The translations under genes were made by a program, and so were the position numbers. This document shows, piece after piece, positions 1-8,372 of a stretch of 32,309 nt of DNA (position 1 is its first letter; the number at the start of each line of letters is the position of its first letter). Below the pieces are notes generated by a model. It did not search any database. It worked only from the letters and a program-made list of their open reading frames with translations, and had not been told where the DNA came from. Origin of the DNA: Limisphaerales bacterium (GTDB lineage: Bacteria > Verrucomicrobiota > Verrucomicrobiia > Limisphaerales > BOG-1460). The stretch is from contig PLQC01000075.1 of assembly GCA_003159675.1 (NCBI GenBank), positions 1-32,309 of the forward strand, given 5' to 3'.

Positions 1-35
1 TATTAAGATGTGACCCCAATTTGTGACCCCAATTT
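1..35. repeat. left terminal copy of the window-edge inverted repeat
   Basis: Positions 10-35 contain two tandem copies of a 13-nt unit, GTGACCCCAATTT. The reverse complement of positions 3-35 is found at 32277-32309 with a single mismatch. The repeat lies inside the open frame of the leftmost gene, so that gene is either interrupted or ends within the repeat. I infer a dispersed short repeat at which the assembly stopped. No transposase is encoded beside it, so the mobile family cannot be named from this window. Confidence 0.8.
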
Positions 36-859
36 GCCAGCCCCCATTTGTGGGCGCGCCGCTCGGCGTCGCAATTTGTCTCCCACTCCTCCGTCCGTTC
101 GCCCTGGAGCCGGCGCACGTCTTCATTTTGTGGTGGCGAATGCCGATACGGCGTGCGGCGATATTGACAGCCCGGCAGCGAGCAGTTTTCGCACGGAATC
201 AACGTCGCCAGATTCCGCACCCTGTCCAGGTGCCGCGTCACGCCGAACACCGCCAGCAGCGATTTCTTCGGCCGCAACATCCCGGTGTCCAGCACGTGAA
301 TGTCGCCGGGAAAATCGCGTCCCGACTTCTGCCGGATCAGTTGCCATAGTTTGATTTGATCGGAGATGTCCCAGCCCGAATAGCCCGGACTGTAATGCGG
401 CAGGACCGCCATGTCGTTTTGATCGGCCCATCCGCAGATGCGGCCGCTGGCAATGGTCACCAGATGTTCGACCACCGCCGAGCCATACATTTCCACGAAG
501 AAGTATTCGTCCGGTTTTCCCTCCTGCCAGAGTTGCCGCGCCTTCTCCTCGCATTCCTTTCCGGCGCTTACCGCAACGAGCACCGCCGTATGGGCCCGGG
601 CGGCGACGAACTGGTCGTGAAGTTGTTTCGATGAGAACCCGGCGCCGTGAATGCGCAACCGTTCGTTGGCCAGTTCGAGGTGATCGGCCTGTCGCGCGTA
701 AATCCACGGCCGGCCGTTGGCGGCATACCATTGCCTCACCCAGTCGGCGAGTTCACGGGATCGCCCCTCCCGCACGTGCTGCTTCGGGTATCCCAACAGC
801 CGCGTGTATTCGCTTTCCTGGACGTTGATGTCCGGGTGTTTGTCGGTCAGTTCGAGCAT
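1..859 (-). CDS. MetH activation-domain-like protein, partial (no stop before left edge)
   Basis: This leftward frame begins with ATG at 859, with an AGAGG ribosome site about 9 nt upstream, and stays open to base 1, giving about 286 residues with no stop. The C-terminal half resembles the vitamin B12-dependent methionine synthase reactivation-like proteins found beside corrinoid methyltransferases. It has an SPGYSGWD segment, then a RPKKSLLAVFGVT segment, then a cysteine cluster of the form CENCSLPGCQYRR. In the family these proteins are linked to corrinoid methyl transfer or reactivation; the exact role here is inference. The start lies 26 nt after the stop of the corrinoid reductive activator, so the two probably form one operon. 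The last dozen or so codons are repeat sequence, so the true C-terminus is lost or replaced. Confidence 0.7.
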   Translation of the reverse strand, partial: MLELTDKHPDINVQESEYTRLLGYPKQHVREGRSRELADWVRQWYAANGRPWIYARQADHLELANERLRIHGAGFSSKQLHDQFVAARAHTAVLVAVSAGKECEEKARQLWQEGKPDEYFFVEMYGSAVVEHLVTIASGRICGWADQNDMAVLPHYSPGYSGWDISDQIKLWQLIRQKSGRDFPGDIHVLDTGMLRPKKSLLAVFGVTRHLDRVRNLATLIPCENCSLPGCQYRRTPYRHSPPQNEDVRRLQGERTEEWETNCDAERRAHKWGLANWGHKLGSHLN

Positions 860-885
860 GTCAAAGCCTCTTCAAGCCAGACCGG

Positions 886-2599
886 TCATTGTGCTGAACC
901 CTCCAGTGTCTTGGGGGATTCGGCGGGGTTGAACTGGCAGCCTTCGACAAAATAATCGAAAAAGTGCGGGTGCGCTTCCAGACGGCAATGGGTCACGCGT
1001 TTGACGAGGTTTTCCAATTCCATGCGTTTCGTGCGTGACAACAACGCCATGCAGGCGCCTTCAATCGAGGCGTTGCCCACCTGCAGGATTTTGGAATCGG
1101 CAATGTTCGGAATCAGCCCGATCCGTTTTGAGGATTCCACGTTCAAGTGCCGGCCAAAACCGCCGGCCAGGTAAAAAATGTCCAGGTTGTCAAACCGGAT
1201 TCCATATTGCTGGAAAACGATCTGCAAGCCGGCGACGTTGGCGCCCTTGGCCTGGGCCAGTTCGTTGATGTCGCTTTCCGTGAAATAGACCGGCGGGTCG
1301 CCGCGCTGGTCCACGACGATGCTGTCTTCGCCGTTTTCAAAGCGTCCCAAGGCGTTGATCCGGTTGTGCTTCAACAGTTCGCTCAACAGGTCTATCAGGC
1401 CGGAACCGCACATGCCTTCCGGCGGACCGCCGCCGATCACCTCCGTGGAAAATGAGCCGTCCGCGTTGAGCTTCACTTTTTCAATCGCGCCCGGCAGTCC
1501 CGGCATGCCGCAGGAAATTTTGCCGCCTTCAAACGCCGGTCCGGCGAGACAGGAAGCGGCAAAAAGTTTGTGCCGGTTGCCGACAATCAATTCTGTTGGT
1601 GCCGATGTCCATGATGGCGATGAGCCGTTCCTCATTCGCCACATCCACCGCCAACATGCACGCAGCGGCGTCGGCACCGACGTGACCGCTGATGATGGGC
1701 ATGCCATAAGCGCGCGCTTTGGGATGCAGCGGCAGCAACAATTTGTTTGCCGGTTCGGCCAGGCTGGTCGTGGTCCGGTGGCCGTCCGCCATCTCCAGTT
1801 CGGTGCTGGAACGGTAGGGACTTTGCCCGATGGAATAAACGTTCAGGCGGAAGAACATGTCGCGCATGGTCGAGTTTCCCGCAACGACCATTTCGTAAAT
1901 CGTCTTCGGGTCCACGGGAAATTCCTCGATGGCATGGGTGAGATACCCGGCCAACGTCCTTTGCAGCAGGTGACCGCCTTCCTCCGTGTCGTAATGAATC
2001 CGTGACATCACGTCCGACCCGCCGAACCGCTGGGGATTTTCAAAGGAAGCGTCGGCAATAACCTCGCCGGTTTCCAGGTTCAGGAGCCGGAGCACGACGG
2101 CGGTGGTGCCCAAATCCATCGCCAGCCCGTGAATGGGACCGGTCGAGCGGGCGATTTCCGCGCCGTCCAAAAGAATCCGGTCGCCGTCGCGGGTCACCGC
2201 CGGCTCGAGCTTCAGCTTTTGATTGCCGCCGGGAAGATGCAGCGCATCGCGTTCAATTCGCATTTCGCCGCGCCGCATCGTGTGGCAGCGGACGATACCG
2301 GAATCCTTGACGATGCGGCAGGAGCAGGACAATCGGAAGTTGCCTTCCAGATGTTTCTCAGCCGGAACCCGGGCCGAAAGGCAATCCATTCCTTCGGTGA
2401 CCTCCACCACACATTCCTTGCAGTTGCCCTGCTTGCGGCAGGAAGTCGGCACGTTGATGCCCAGCGATTCGGCATAATCGAACAACGAAATGCCCGGCGC
2501 GACGTCACGTCGTTGATTATTGAAATGCAGTTCGACGCTCATGTGGCCGCCTTCGATTTTTGTATGCGGTTCAATAGGATAAACGGCGTCGTTGGCCAT
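886..2599 (-). pseudogene. RACo/RamA-type corrinoid reductive activator, frameshifted
   Basis: This is an ATP-dependent reductive activator of corrinoid proteins, which returns Co(II) to Co(I) in methyltransferase systems. The N-terminus is a 2Fe-2S ferredoxin domain with cysteines in SCRKQGNCKEC and a later CSC. It is followed by an ASKHA-like ATPase region (DUF4445 type) containing MDLGTTAVV and DIGTN, and a C-terminal part containing GGGPPEGMCGSGLIDLL and YLAGGFG. The reading frame breaks at 1594-1597. The first frame runs from ATG 2599 through DIGTN and the second resumes at TELIVGN and ends at 886. Adding two bases would restore DIGTNTELIVGN, the expected family sequence, so a dinucleotide loss in an ACACA stretch is likely. 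The restored protein would be about 570 residues, normal for the family. It could be a true pseudogene or an assembly error. An internal ATG just before SVELHF is an alternative start. Confidence 0.85.
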
Positions 2600-2683
2600 A
2601 CTCTAGCATTAAATTCGGGTCTTGAACATAATCATCGGCTGTCTTAACCATACGTCCTGACATAGCCCGGAACCCTGCTCTAA
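2600..2683. promoter_or_regulatory. divergent intergenic region of the corrinoid locus
   Basis: These 84 bases separate the leftward corrinoid activator from the rightward homocysteine methyltransferase, so promoters for both must lie here or inside the genes. The stretch is A+T-richer than its surroundings. I see no convincing -35/-10 pair and no B12 riboswitch-like structure that I could support by eye. Confidence 0.35.
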
Positions 2684-3584
2684 TGATGAAAAATCACTTC
2701 AAGAAACCCTGCTGGAACGCCGTCTCGTTTGCGACGGCGCGATGGGCACTCAACTGATGCTGGCCGGCCTCGAAAGCGGCGCCTGTGGCGAGGTTTGGAA
2801 TCTCACGCACCCCGAACGTGTCCAGGCCATTCAGCGGCGTTACGCGGACGCGGGCGCGGATTGCATCATCACCAATACCTTTGGAGGAAGCCGGATCATG
2901 CTGAGGCGGCACAACCACGCTGATGACTTGCGCGCCATCAACCAGGCGGGAGTCCGCATCGCGCGCGAAGCGTTTGCCGGGCGCGAAGGTTATGTGCTTG
3001 GGGACCTCGGTCCACTCGGTGCGATTCTGGAACCGTACGGCGACCTGTCGTAACAGGAGGCCCGGGCCGCTTACGAAGAACAGGCCCGGGCGCTGGTCGA
3101 AGCCGGCGCGGATGCGATCATTATAGAGACACAAACATCGCTTGACGAAATCGGAATCGCCATTGACGCTGCCAAAGCCGCCGGGGCTCCGTGTGTCATC
3201 GCTTCACTTGCCTACGATTTATCCGCAGACAAGACGTTTTATGTCACGATGATGGGCGTCTTGCCCGCGCAGGCCGCCGGGTTTATCGAGGAACGGGGCG
3301 CGAACATCGTGGCATTGAACTGCGGCACCGGCATGGACATGACCGGCGCCGCGAAAGTTTCGAAAATCTATCGGGAACACTGCAAGTTGCCGGTCATGGT
3401 GCAGCCCAATGCCGGTCTGCCGGTGCTGGAAAAGGGACGGGCTGTTTACAAACAATCACCCGCCGACATGGCGGGTGGGGTGGCCGAAGCGCTGGCGGCC
3501 GGCGCCAACATCATCGGTTCCTGTTGCGGCAGCACCCCGGAACACACCCGCGCGATTCATCAGGTCGTCGCAGCATTCAATTAG
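2684..3584 (+). pseudogene. homocysteine S-methyltransferase family protein, two lesions
   Basis: This zinc-dependent family transfers a methyl group to homocysteine (MetH N-domain, BhmT, MmuM type). The main frame shows DGAMGTQLM at its N-terminus, TNTFGGSR, the zinc ligand cysteine in ALNCGTG, and the paired cysteines in GSCCGSTPEH. There is no separate cobalamin or pterin domain. Two defects are visible. The natural ATG ATG at 2684-2689 is out of frame with the body; one extra A in the A4 run at 2689-2693 would join them. An in-frame TAA at 3051-3053 then splits the protein after GDLS, while the same frame continues in homologous sequence (QEARAAYEEQARALVEAGAD) to the stop at 3582-3584. 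Length without lesions would be about 300 residues. Its position opposite the corrinoid activator suggests a corrinoid-linked methyl transfer role. Confidence 0.8.
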
Positions 3585-3634
3585 TGCAAATAAATCAGCC
3601 CGTGGACAGTGGGCGTCGTGTGGGAACATTGTCT

Positions 3635-3888
3635 CGGCATGCGCACGAAGTTGGAATAGGTGACTCCTTATTTTCCGCGATTCGCATCGTGGCTGATTAT
3701 GCCTACGTACTCGTTAGAGCCGGAGACAAGCAACTCTGCGGCATCATTACTGCGACCGACCTGACAGAACAGTTTCAGAAACTTGCTGAACCGTTCCTGC
3801 TGGCCGGTGAAATTGAAAATGGAGTTCGGCGAATGCTTTACGGACGTTTCACAAAAGAAGAGCTATGCGCCGCAAAGGTTGCAAAAGA
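3635..3888 (+). pseudogene. fragment of a CBS-domain protein
   Basis: A stretch of about 80 codons reads as the end of a CBS domain and the helix that follows: YVLVRAGDKQLCGIITATDL, then EPFLLAGEIENGVRRMLYG. There is no credible start codon: upstream, the frame runs into the wrong frame of the homocysteine methyltransferase. Downstream it dissolves into low-complexity repeat sequence. Base composition is lower in G+C than the flanking genes. I read it as a remnant of a gene brought in with accessory DNA. Its original full-length function cannot be told. Confidence 0.55.
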
Positions 3889-4448
3889 ATCGTCGCACGG
3901 CTGTGTTGAAATCCCCTGCCTCCACTCGCCGCCCCACTTTGTGAGAAGCGGAACCTTTATCGCTACCCGGAACCTCCCGCCCGGTCGCGGCGTGTCAGGC
4001 AGGGCGCATCACTCCGTGTGCGCCGTCGTTGGCGTGCGGACGAGCGGCGGCCAGAGAACGGCCCGCCCTGCCAAACATTCCATTCGAGAATCCCAACGGG
4101 ATTCCATCATTCAGCCCAGGGTTGGAGCGGAGCGACTACCCTGGGTCGTCGTCCAAAAAATCATCAACCCCAACGGGGTTGGATCGCCGTTTCCGTTTCA
4201 CCGCGATTTGATTCAACCCTCTCAGGGTTGATTTCAATTTGTGATGCACCACCCAGCGTAGCCCCTCCTTCGTCGCGGCAACGCCGGGAGGACCTGCGGG
4301 AATAGACGGTCGGTTCTTATGGTTGACTCGTGAGATGGAGTTTGTCGCTTGAACTTTGTCGAGGCTTGACGGAAACTCCCACCTCCATGAGAGCTCAGGC
4401 GTTTTTATCAACAGCTCAGTGCTCCGCACTTATCTCCGCTCCAAAAGT
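3889..4448. other. gene-free stretch with dispersed repeats
   Basis: No frame here resembles a protein. The middle (4089-4230) is occupied by a set of short palindromes described separately. The final 100 bases before the oxidoreductase start must contain its promoter, but I cannot single out a clear one. Confidence 0.5.
4089..4230. repeat. palindromic repeat cluster (CCCCAACGGGG type)
   Basis: Four inverted repeats follow each other. They are AATCCCAACGGGATT at about 4090-4103, CCCAGGGT at 4115-4122 paired with ACCCTGGG at 4138-4145, the perfect CAACCCCAACGGGGTTG at 4165-4181, and CAACCCTCTCAGGGTTG at 4214-4230. From memory, similar blocks are scattered through genomes of Verrucomicrobiota and relatives. 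They would fold into successive hairpins in RNA. They do not encode a recognisable protein, although several frames stay open across them. Confidence 0.75.
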
Positions 4449-5573
4449 ATGAAAGCACTACCGCGTCGCAGATTCATCCGACAGACCCTGTCAGCCGCGC
4501 TGGCCGCGCCTTTCATCAGCACCGTTGTGACGCGCGCGCTGGCGCAGGCGGCGGAGAAGAAAATCGGTTTCGCCCTTTGCGGTCTTGGCAGTCTGAGCAC
4601 GCATCAAATCGCTCCCGCGCTGCAACATACCAAAAACTGCCGGCTGACGGGAATCATCACGGGCACACCCGCGAAGGCGGAGAAGTGGAAGGCGCAATAC
4701 AACATTCCCGGCCGGAACATCTATAGCTACGAAACGATGGCGAAGATGGCGGACAATCCGGACATTGACGCCGTTTATGTGGTCACGCCCAACGCGCTGC
4801 ACGCCGAGCACACGATCCTGGCGGCGAAGGCGGGCAAGCACGTGTTATGCGAGAAGCCGATGGAGGCGTCGTCCGAGAAATGCCAGGAGATGATCGACGT
4901 TTGCAAGGCAGCCAACCGTCTGCTGGCGATTGGCTACCGTTGCCGGTTTGAGCCGCACAATCTGGAGTGCATGCGACTTGCGCGGGAGAAGGTATTCGGG
5001 GATCTGCGGATCATCCAGGCCTGTTTCGACATTCACCTCGACCTGCCCTCCGGCGCCTGGCGGTTCAACAAGGCCTTGTCCGGGGGCGGCGCGCTCATGG
5101 ATGTGGGCATTTACGCATTGCAGGCCACCCGTTTCATCACCGGCGAGGAACCCATCGCCGTCTCCGGGATGGAAACCAAGACCGACCCGGTGAAATTCAA
5201 GGAAGTGGACGAGACGGTGGTATGGCAGGCGAAGTTTCCGAGCGGGGTGATTGCGGATTGCAGCACCAGTTATAACTCGAGCCTTGTCGGGGGTTACCGG
5301 GCGGTCGCGGACAAGGGATGGTTCCAGCTCGACCCGGGATTTTACTACGATGGCAACCGTGGCCGGCGCAGTGACGGCGAGGAAATACGGTATCCCGAGG
5401 TTGATTCCCTCGGGGAATTCTACCAATTTGCGGCGGAGATGGATGATTTCGCGCAGTGCATCCTGGGCGTCAAGGCGACCCGGGTGCCAGGCGAAGAAGG
5501 CCTGCGCGACCTGAAGATCCTGACGGCGATCTACAAATCCATCAGGACCGGAGAGACGGTGAAACTGGGATAG
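4449..5573 (+). CDS. Gfo/Idh/MocA family oxidoreductase with Tat-like leader
   Basis: This is an NAD(P)-dependent sugar oxidoreductase-like protein of 374 residues. The leader (RRRFIRQTLSAALAAPF) has the twin-arginine look and suggests export in folded form, as for glucose-fructose oxidoreductase. The Rossmann fold begins with GFALCGLGSLS near residue 40. The family EKP motif is at 135-137. The C-terminal domain has a GYRCRFEPHN segment near 162 and GGGALMDVGIYALQ near 212-225, matching the glucose-fructose oxidoreductase branch. The ATG at 4449 is chosen because it places the twin arginines at the N-terminus; the frame is open further upstream without similarity. It converges on the mannosylglucose phosphorylase with an 8-nt gap and probably acts on a sugar of the same locus. 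The substrate is unknown. Confidence 0.9.
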   Translation: MKALPRRRFIRQTLSAALAAPFISTVVTRALAQAAEKKIGFALCGLGSLSTHQIAPALQHTKNCRLTGIITGTPAKAEKWKAQYNIPGRNIYSYETMAKMADNPDIDAVYVVTPNALHAEHTILAAKAGKHVLCEKPMEASSEKCQEMIDVCKAANRLLAIGYRCRFEPHNLECMRLAREKVFGDLRIIQACFDIHLDLPSGAWRFNKALSGGGALMDVGIYALQATRFITGEEPIAVSGMETKTDPVKFKEVDETVVWQAKFPSGVIADCSTSYNSSLVGGYRAVADKGWFQLDPGFYYDGNRGRRSDGEEIRYPEVDSLGEFYQFAAEMDDFAQCILGVKATRVPGEEGLRDLKILTAIYKSIRTGETVKLG

Positions 5574-5581
5574 GGTTGCCG

Positions 5582-6775
5582 CTACGAGCGTTTGTTTCCG
5601 CCTGACAATCGCAGGTTTTTTTCGATCAGCCGGCAGCGTTGGTCCACGCAGAGGGAGGAGCGCATGCCGTCTTCCGGCGTGTTCAGCACGTAATCGAGCA
5701 ATCCGTCCACCGTGCTGGTCGCGACGTGGGTGCGGGTGTCGGAGGAGCCGTAGTAAATGAAAACGTCGCCGTTCTTGCGGGCGACCCAGCCATTGGCAAA
5801 GACCACATTCGAGACATCGCCCACCCGCTCCTCGCCTTCCGGGGCGAGGAAATAACCGCCGGGAGACTTGATGAGTTTGGCGGGGTCGTTCAGGTCGCAC
5901 AGGAAAAGATAGAGGACGTAACGCATGCCGGCGGCGGTGTTCCGCACGCCGTGCGCCAGGTGCAGCCAGCCCTTGCTCGTCCGTATGGGGGCCGGGCCCA
6001 GGCCGTTCTTGCCTTCCTTGAGCGTGTGGTAAAAGCGCGGGTCGATTATCTGTTCCCGTCCGATGACCGCGTTCTCGATGTCATCGCACAAACCCCAGCC
6101 GATGCCGTCGCCGGTGCCGGTGGCCGCAAAGTCGGTCATGGGGCGGGTATAGAGCGCGTATTTCCCTTTGACGAATTCCGGATGGAGGACGCAGTTGCGC
6201 TGGTGCTGGGAGTTGGTCTTGAGATCGGGCAACCGTTCCCATTTCACGAGGTCCTTGGTGCGTGCGATGCCGCAACGGGCGATGGCGGCGGACAGATCAC
6301 CCGGTTTGGAGTCATCGTGACGCTCGGCGCAGAACAGGCCGTACACCCAGCCGTCCTCGTGGCGGACGAGGCGCATGTCGTACAGGTTTGTTTCCTGCGG
6401 TTCGTAGTCAGGCATCCGGACCGGGTAATCCCAAAACCGGAAGCCGTCCACGCCGTTTTTGCTTTCGGCGATGGCGAAGAACGACTTGCGATCCCAGCCC
6501 TCGACGCGGCCCATGAGGACGATATTGCCGTTCCACTCCATGGCGCCGACATTGAACACGGCGTTGATGCCCATCCGCGTCATGAGGCGCGGGTTTGTGG
6601 CGGGGTTGAAATCGTATCGCCAGGAAAGCGGTGTGTGGTCGGCTGTGAGAACGGGCCGTTCGTAGCGGTCGAAGATGCCATTGCCGTTCTGTTGCGGGCG
6701 ATTGCGCCGCCGGATGAGTTGCGCGTGCCGCTGGCGGAGCCGCTTCAGTTTTTGGTTGAAGGATTTTGTGGTCAT
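5582..6775 (-). CDS. GH130 4-O-beta-D-mannosyl-D-glucose phosphorylase
   Basis: This is a cytoplasmic inverting phosphorylase that splits beta-1,4-mannosyl-glucose with phosphate into mannose-1-phosphate and glucose. All 397 residues align by memory with the characterised mannosylglucose phosphorylases of about 390 residues. Matching segments are GNGIFDRYERPVLTADHTP, RVEGWDRKSFFAIAES, the catalytic aspartate in LYDMRL (Asp133), FCAERHDD, HPEFVKGKYALYTRP, GWLHLAHGVRN and YYGSSDTR. There is no signal peptide. Together with the 2-epimerase at 9869-11080 it completes the bacterial mannobiose pathway. It is transcribed divergently from the Tat-exported mannanase-like gene at 6991. Function is well supported; mannosyl-oligosaccharide phosphorylase is the main alternative within GH130. 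Confidence 0.93.
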   Translation of the reverse strand: MTTKSFNQKLKRLRQRHAQLIRRRNRPQQNGNGIFDRYERPVLTADHTPLSWRYDFNPATNPRLMTRMGINAVFNVGAMEWNGNIVLMGRVEGWDRKSFFAIAESKNGVDGFRFWDYPVRMPDYEPQETNLYDMRLVRHEDGWVYGLFCAERHDDSKPGDLSAAIARCGIARTKDLVKWERLPDLKTNSQHQRNCVLHPEFVKGKYALYTRPMTDFAATGTGDGIGWGLCDDIENAVIGREQIIDPRFYHTLKEGKNGLGPAPIRTSKGWLHLAHGVRNTAAGMRYVLYLFLCDLNDPAKLIKSPGGYFLAPEGEERVGDVSNVVFANGWVARKNGDVFIYYGSSDTRTHVATSTVDGLLDYVLNTPEDGMRSSLCVDQRCRLIEKNLRLSGGNKRS

Positions 6776-6990
6776 GTCAATTCAATGCTTCCGTTTGAAG
6801 GTAGGATGAAGTCGGGCGGTGACAATGTCATCAAAAATGGCTACAACGGAATTCTTCGGGCCACTTGATCGGTTCGTCCGCGGTGTGCTAATGCTGGAAC
6901 GAAGCATGACGCCTGTCGCCGAAATCACGGAGAGGGGCGTGTCGCCGAATTGCCGCAACAATCACCCATTAGAAACCTGGAGTTTGGGCC
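6776..6990. promoter_or_regulatory. divergent promoter region of the mannan genes
   Basis: This stretch of 215 bases lies between the start codons of the GH130 phosphorylase (leftward) and the GH5 enzyme (rightward). It must carry both promoters. A GGAG ribosome site lies at 6979-6982, before the GH5 ATG. Short dyads such as ATGCT...AGCAT near 6890-6910 are visible but too weak to call an operator. No gene is apparent in it. Confidence 0.4.
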
Positions 6991-8364
6991 ATGATCCACA
7001 AGCATACTTCGCGAAGAACGTTCCTCAAGACCACCGCCCTGGCGCTGCCGCTGGTCGCAGCCGGATACGCCAGCGCCCAGACGAACTCCGCGCGCCCGCG
7101 AAGAAGCGCCGGCGATTTCGTCGGCGTTCGCAACGGCAGGTTCGAATGGCGGGACCGGCCCTACTTCTATGTCGGGACCAACCTGTGGTATGGCTGCTAT
7201 CTCGGCGACCCGGCGCTGGCGGGCGGGCGGCAGCGGCTCGTGCGTGAACTCGACCGCCTGCAACGGATCGGCGTGACGAACATCCGTCTGCTGGCAGGCT
7301 CGGAAACTTCGCCCCTGGCAGGCTCGATCCCGCGCGGCACCAAACGCGGCGCGCGTGATTGGGACGAGGACCTGCTTCGCGGACTGGATTTTTGCCTGGC
7401 CGAAATGGCGAAGCGCAAAATGCGGGGGATTCTGTTTGTGTCCAACTATTGGCAGTGGTCCGGCGGCTTCGCACAGTACGTCCGCTGGGTGACGGGAGAG
7501 ACCATCCCCGACCCGGACCGGCCGGTGATGGCCCGTGGCGACTGGCACGCCTTCATGCAATTCTCCGCCCGGTTTTATACCCTGCCGGCTGCGAGCGAGC
7601 TGTATCGCGCCTACGTTTCGCAATTGATACAGCGCCGCAACACCGTCAACGGGCAGATCTACCGCCATGACCCGGCCATTATGACCTGGGAGCTGGCCAA
7701 CGAGCCGCGTCCCGGCACCGACGACGCCAAAACGGTCGATGATGTCCCCATTTTCGCCAAATGGGTGGACCAGACGGCCAGGTTCATTCACGACCAGGAT
7801 CCGAACCATCTGGTCTGCACCGGCTCGGAAGGCATTTGGGGCTCCCTGAAGAAGCCGGAGGTTTTTGTCGAGGTGCACAAGACCCCGGCGATCGATTACG
7901 TCACAGTACACATGTGGCTGAAGAACTGGGGCTGGCTCAAGGACCCCCAGCTTTCGCCGGAATACGAAAGCGCCGCGGCGAGGGCGAAGGACCACGTGGA
8001 ACAGCACACCGTGCTGGCGACAGACACGCTGCACAAGCCGCTGGTTTTAGAGGAATTCGGGTTGCCGCGCGATCATGAGAAATATGAACCAGAGACGCCC
8101 ACGGCGGCGCGCGACGATTATTATGGCCGGATGTTCCAGCAGGTGGCGGATTCCTGCAAGGCGGGCCGGGCGTTACAGGGCGCCAACTTCTGGACCTGGG
8201 GCGGTGAAGGCCGGCCGGGTGTCGGCAAACCGGATTCAGCCACGGGGCTGACAGGCGATCCGCCCTGCGAACCGCAGGGGCTCAACTCGGTGTTCGATAC
8301 GGACAAAAGCACCCTGGCGATGATCTCTCAAGCCAATGCCAAATTGGGCGCGCTGGCGGGATGA
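6991..8364 (+). CDS. GH5 endo-beta-mannanase-like protein, Tat-type leader
   Basis: This is a secreted or periplasmic beta-mannan-cleaving enzyme of 457 residues. Residues 1-30 are a Tat-like leader (SRRTFLKTTALALPLVAAG) cut near ASA-QT. The catalytic domain starts near residue 42 with FVGVRNGRFEWRDRPYFYVG, the usual opening of GH5 mannanases. The acid/base glutamate is Glu238 in TWELANEPR and the nucleophile is Glu355 in LVLEEFG. GH5 subfamily 7 (beta-mannanase) is the best reading, supported by the adjacent phosphorylase and epimerase. ATG 6991 has a GGAG at suitable distance. It converges with the GH28-like gene, with an 8-nt gap. A different mannosidase specificity within the GH5 mannanase group is possible. 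Confidence 0.88.
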   Translation: MIHKHTSRRTFLKTTALALPLVAAGYASAQTNSARPRRSAGDFVGVRNGRFEWRDRPYFYVGTNLWYGCYLGDPALAGGRQRLVRELDRLQRIGVTNIRLLAGSETSPLAGSIPRGTKRGARDWDEDLLRGLDFCLAEMAKRKMRGILFVSNYWQWSGGFAQYVRWVTGETIPDPDRPVMARGDWHAFMQFSARFYTLPAASELYRAYVSQLIQRRNTVNGQIYRHDPAIMTWELANEPRPGTDDAKTVDDVPIFAKWVDQTARFIHDQDPNHLVCTGSEGIWGSLKKPEVFVEVHKTPAIDYVTVHMWLKNWGWLKDPQLSPEYESAAARAKDHVEQHTVLATDTLHKPLVLEEFGLPRDHEKYEPETPTAARDDYYGRMFQQVADSCKAGRALQGANFWTWGGEGRPGVGKPDSATGLTGDPPCEPQGLNSVFDTDKSTLAMISQANAKLGALAG

Positions 8365-8372
8365 TGGAACGC

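Noticed and set aside
123-731. A 202-codon leftward frame at the left edge
   Set aside because: It is out of phase with the MetH-activation-like frame, which has conserved motifs and a good ribosome site; this one is Arg-rich shadow sequence.
3191-4231. A 346-codon rightward open frame
   Set aside because: Its first part is the wrong frame of the homocysteine methyltransferase and its last part crosses palindromic repeats; only the CBS-like piece in the middle is protein-like.
4845-5900. A 351-codon leftward frame opposite the oxidoreductase
   Set aside because: It is antisense to a strongly supported gene and is of His/Arg/Pro-rich composition typical of shadow frames.
5639-6868. A 409-codon rightward frame opposite the GH130 gene
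   Set aside because: It is antisense to a gene with clear family motifs over its whole length.
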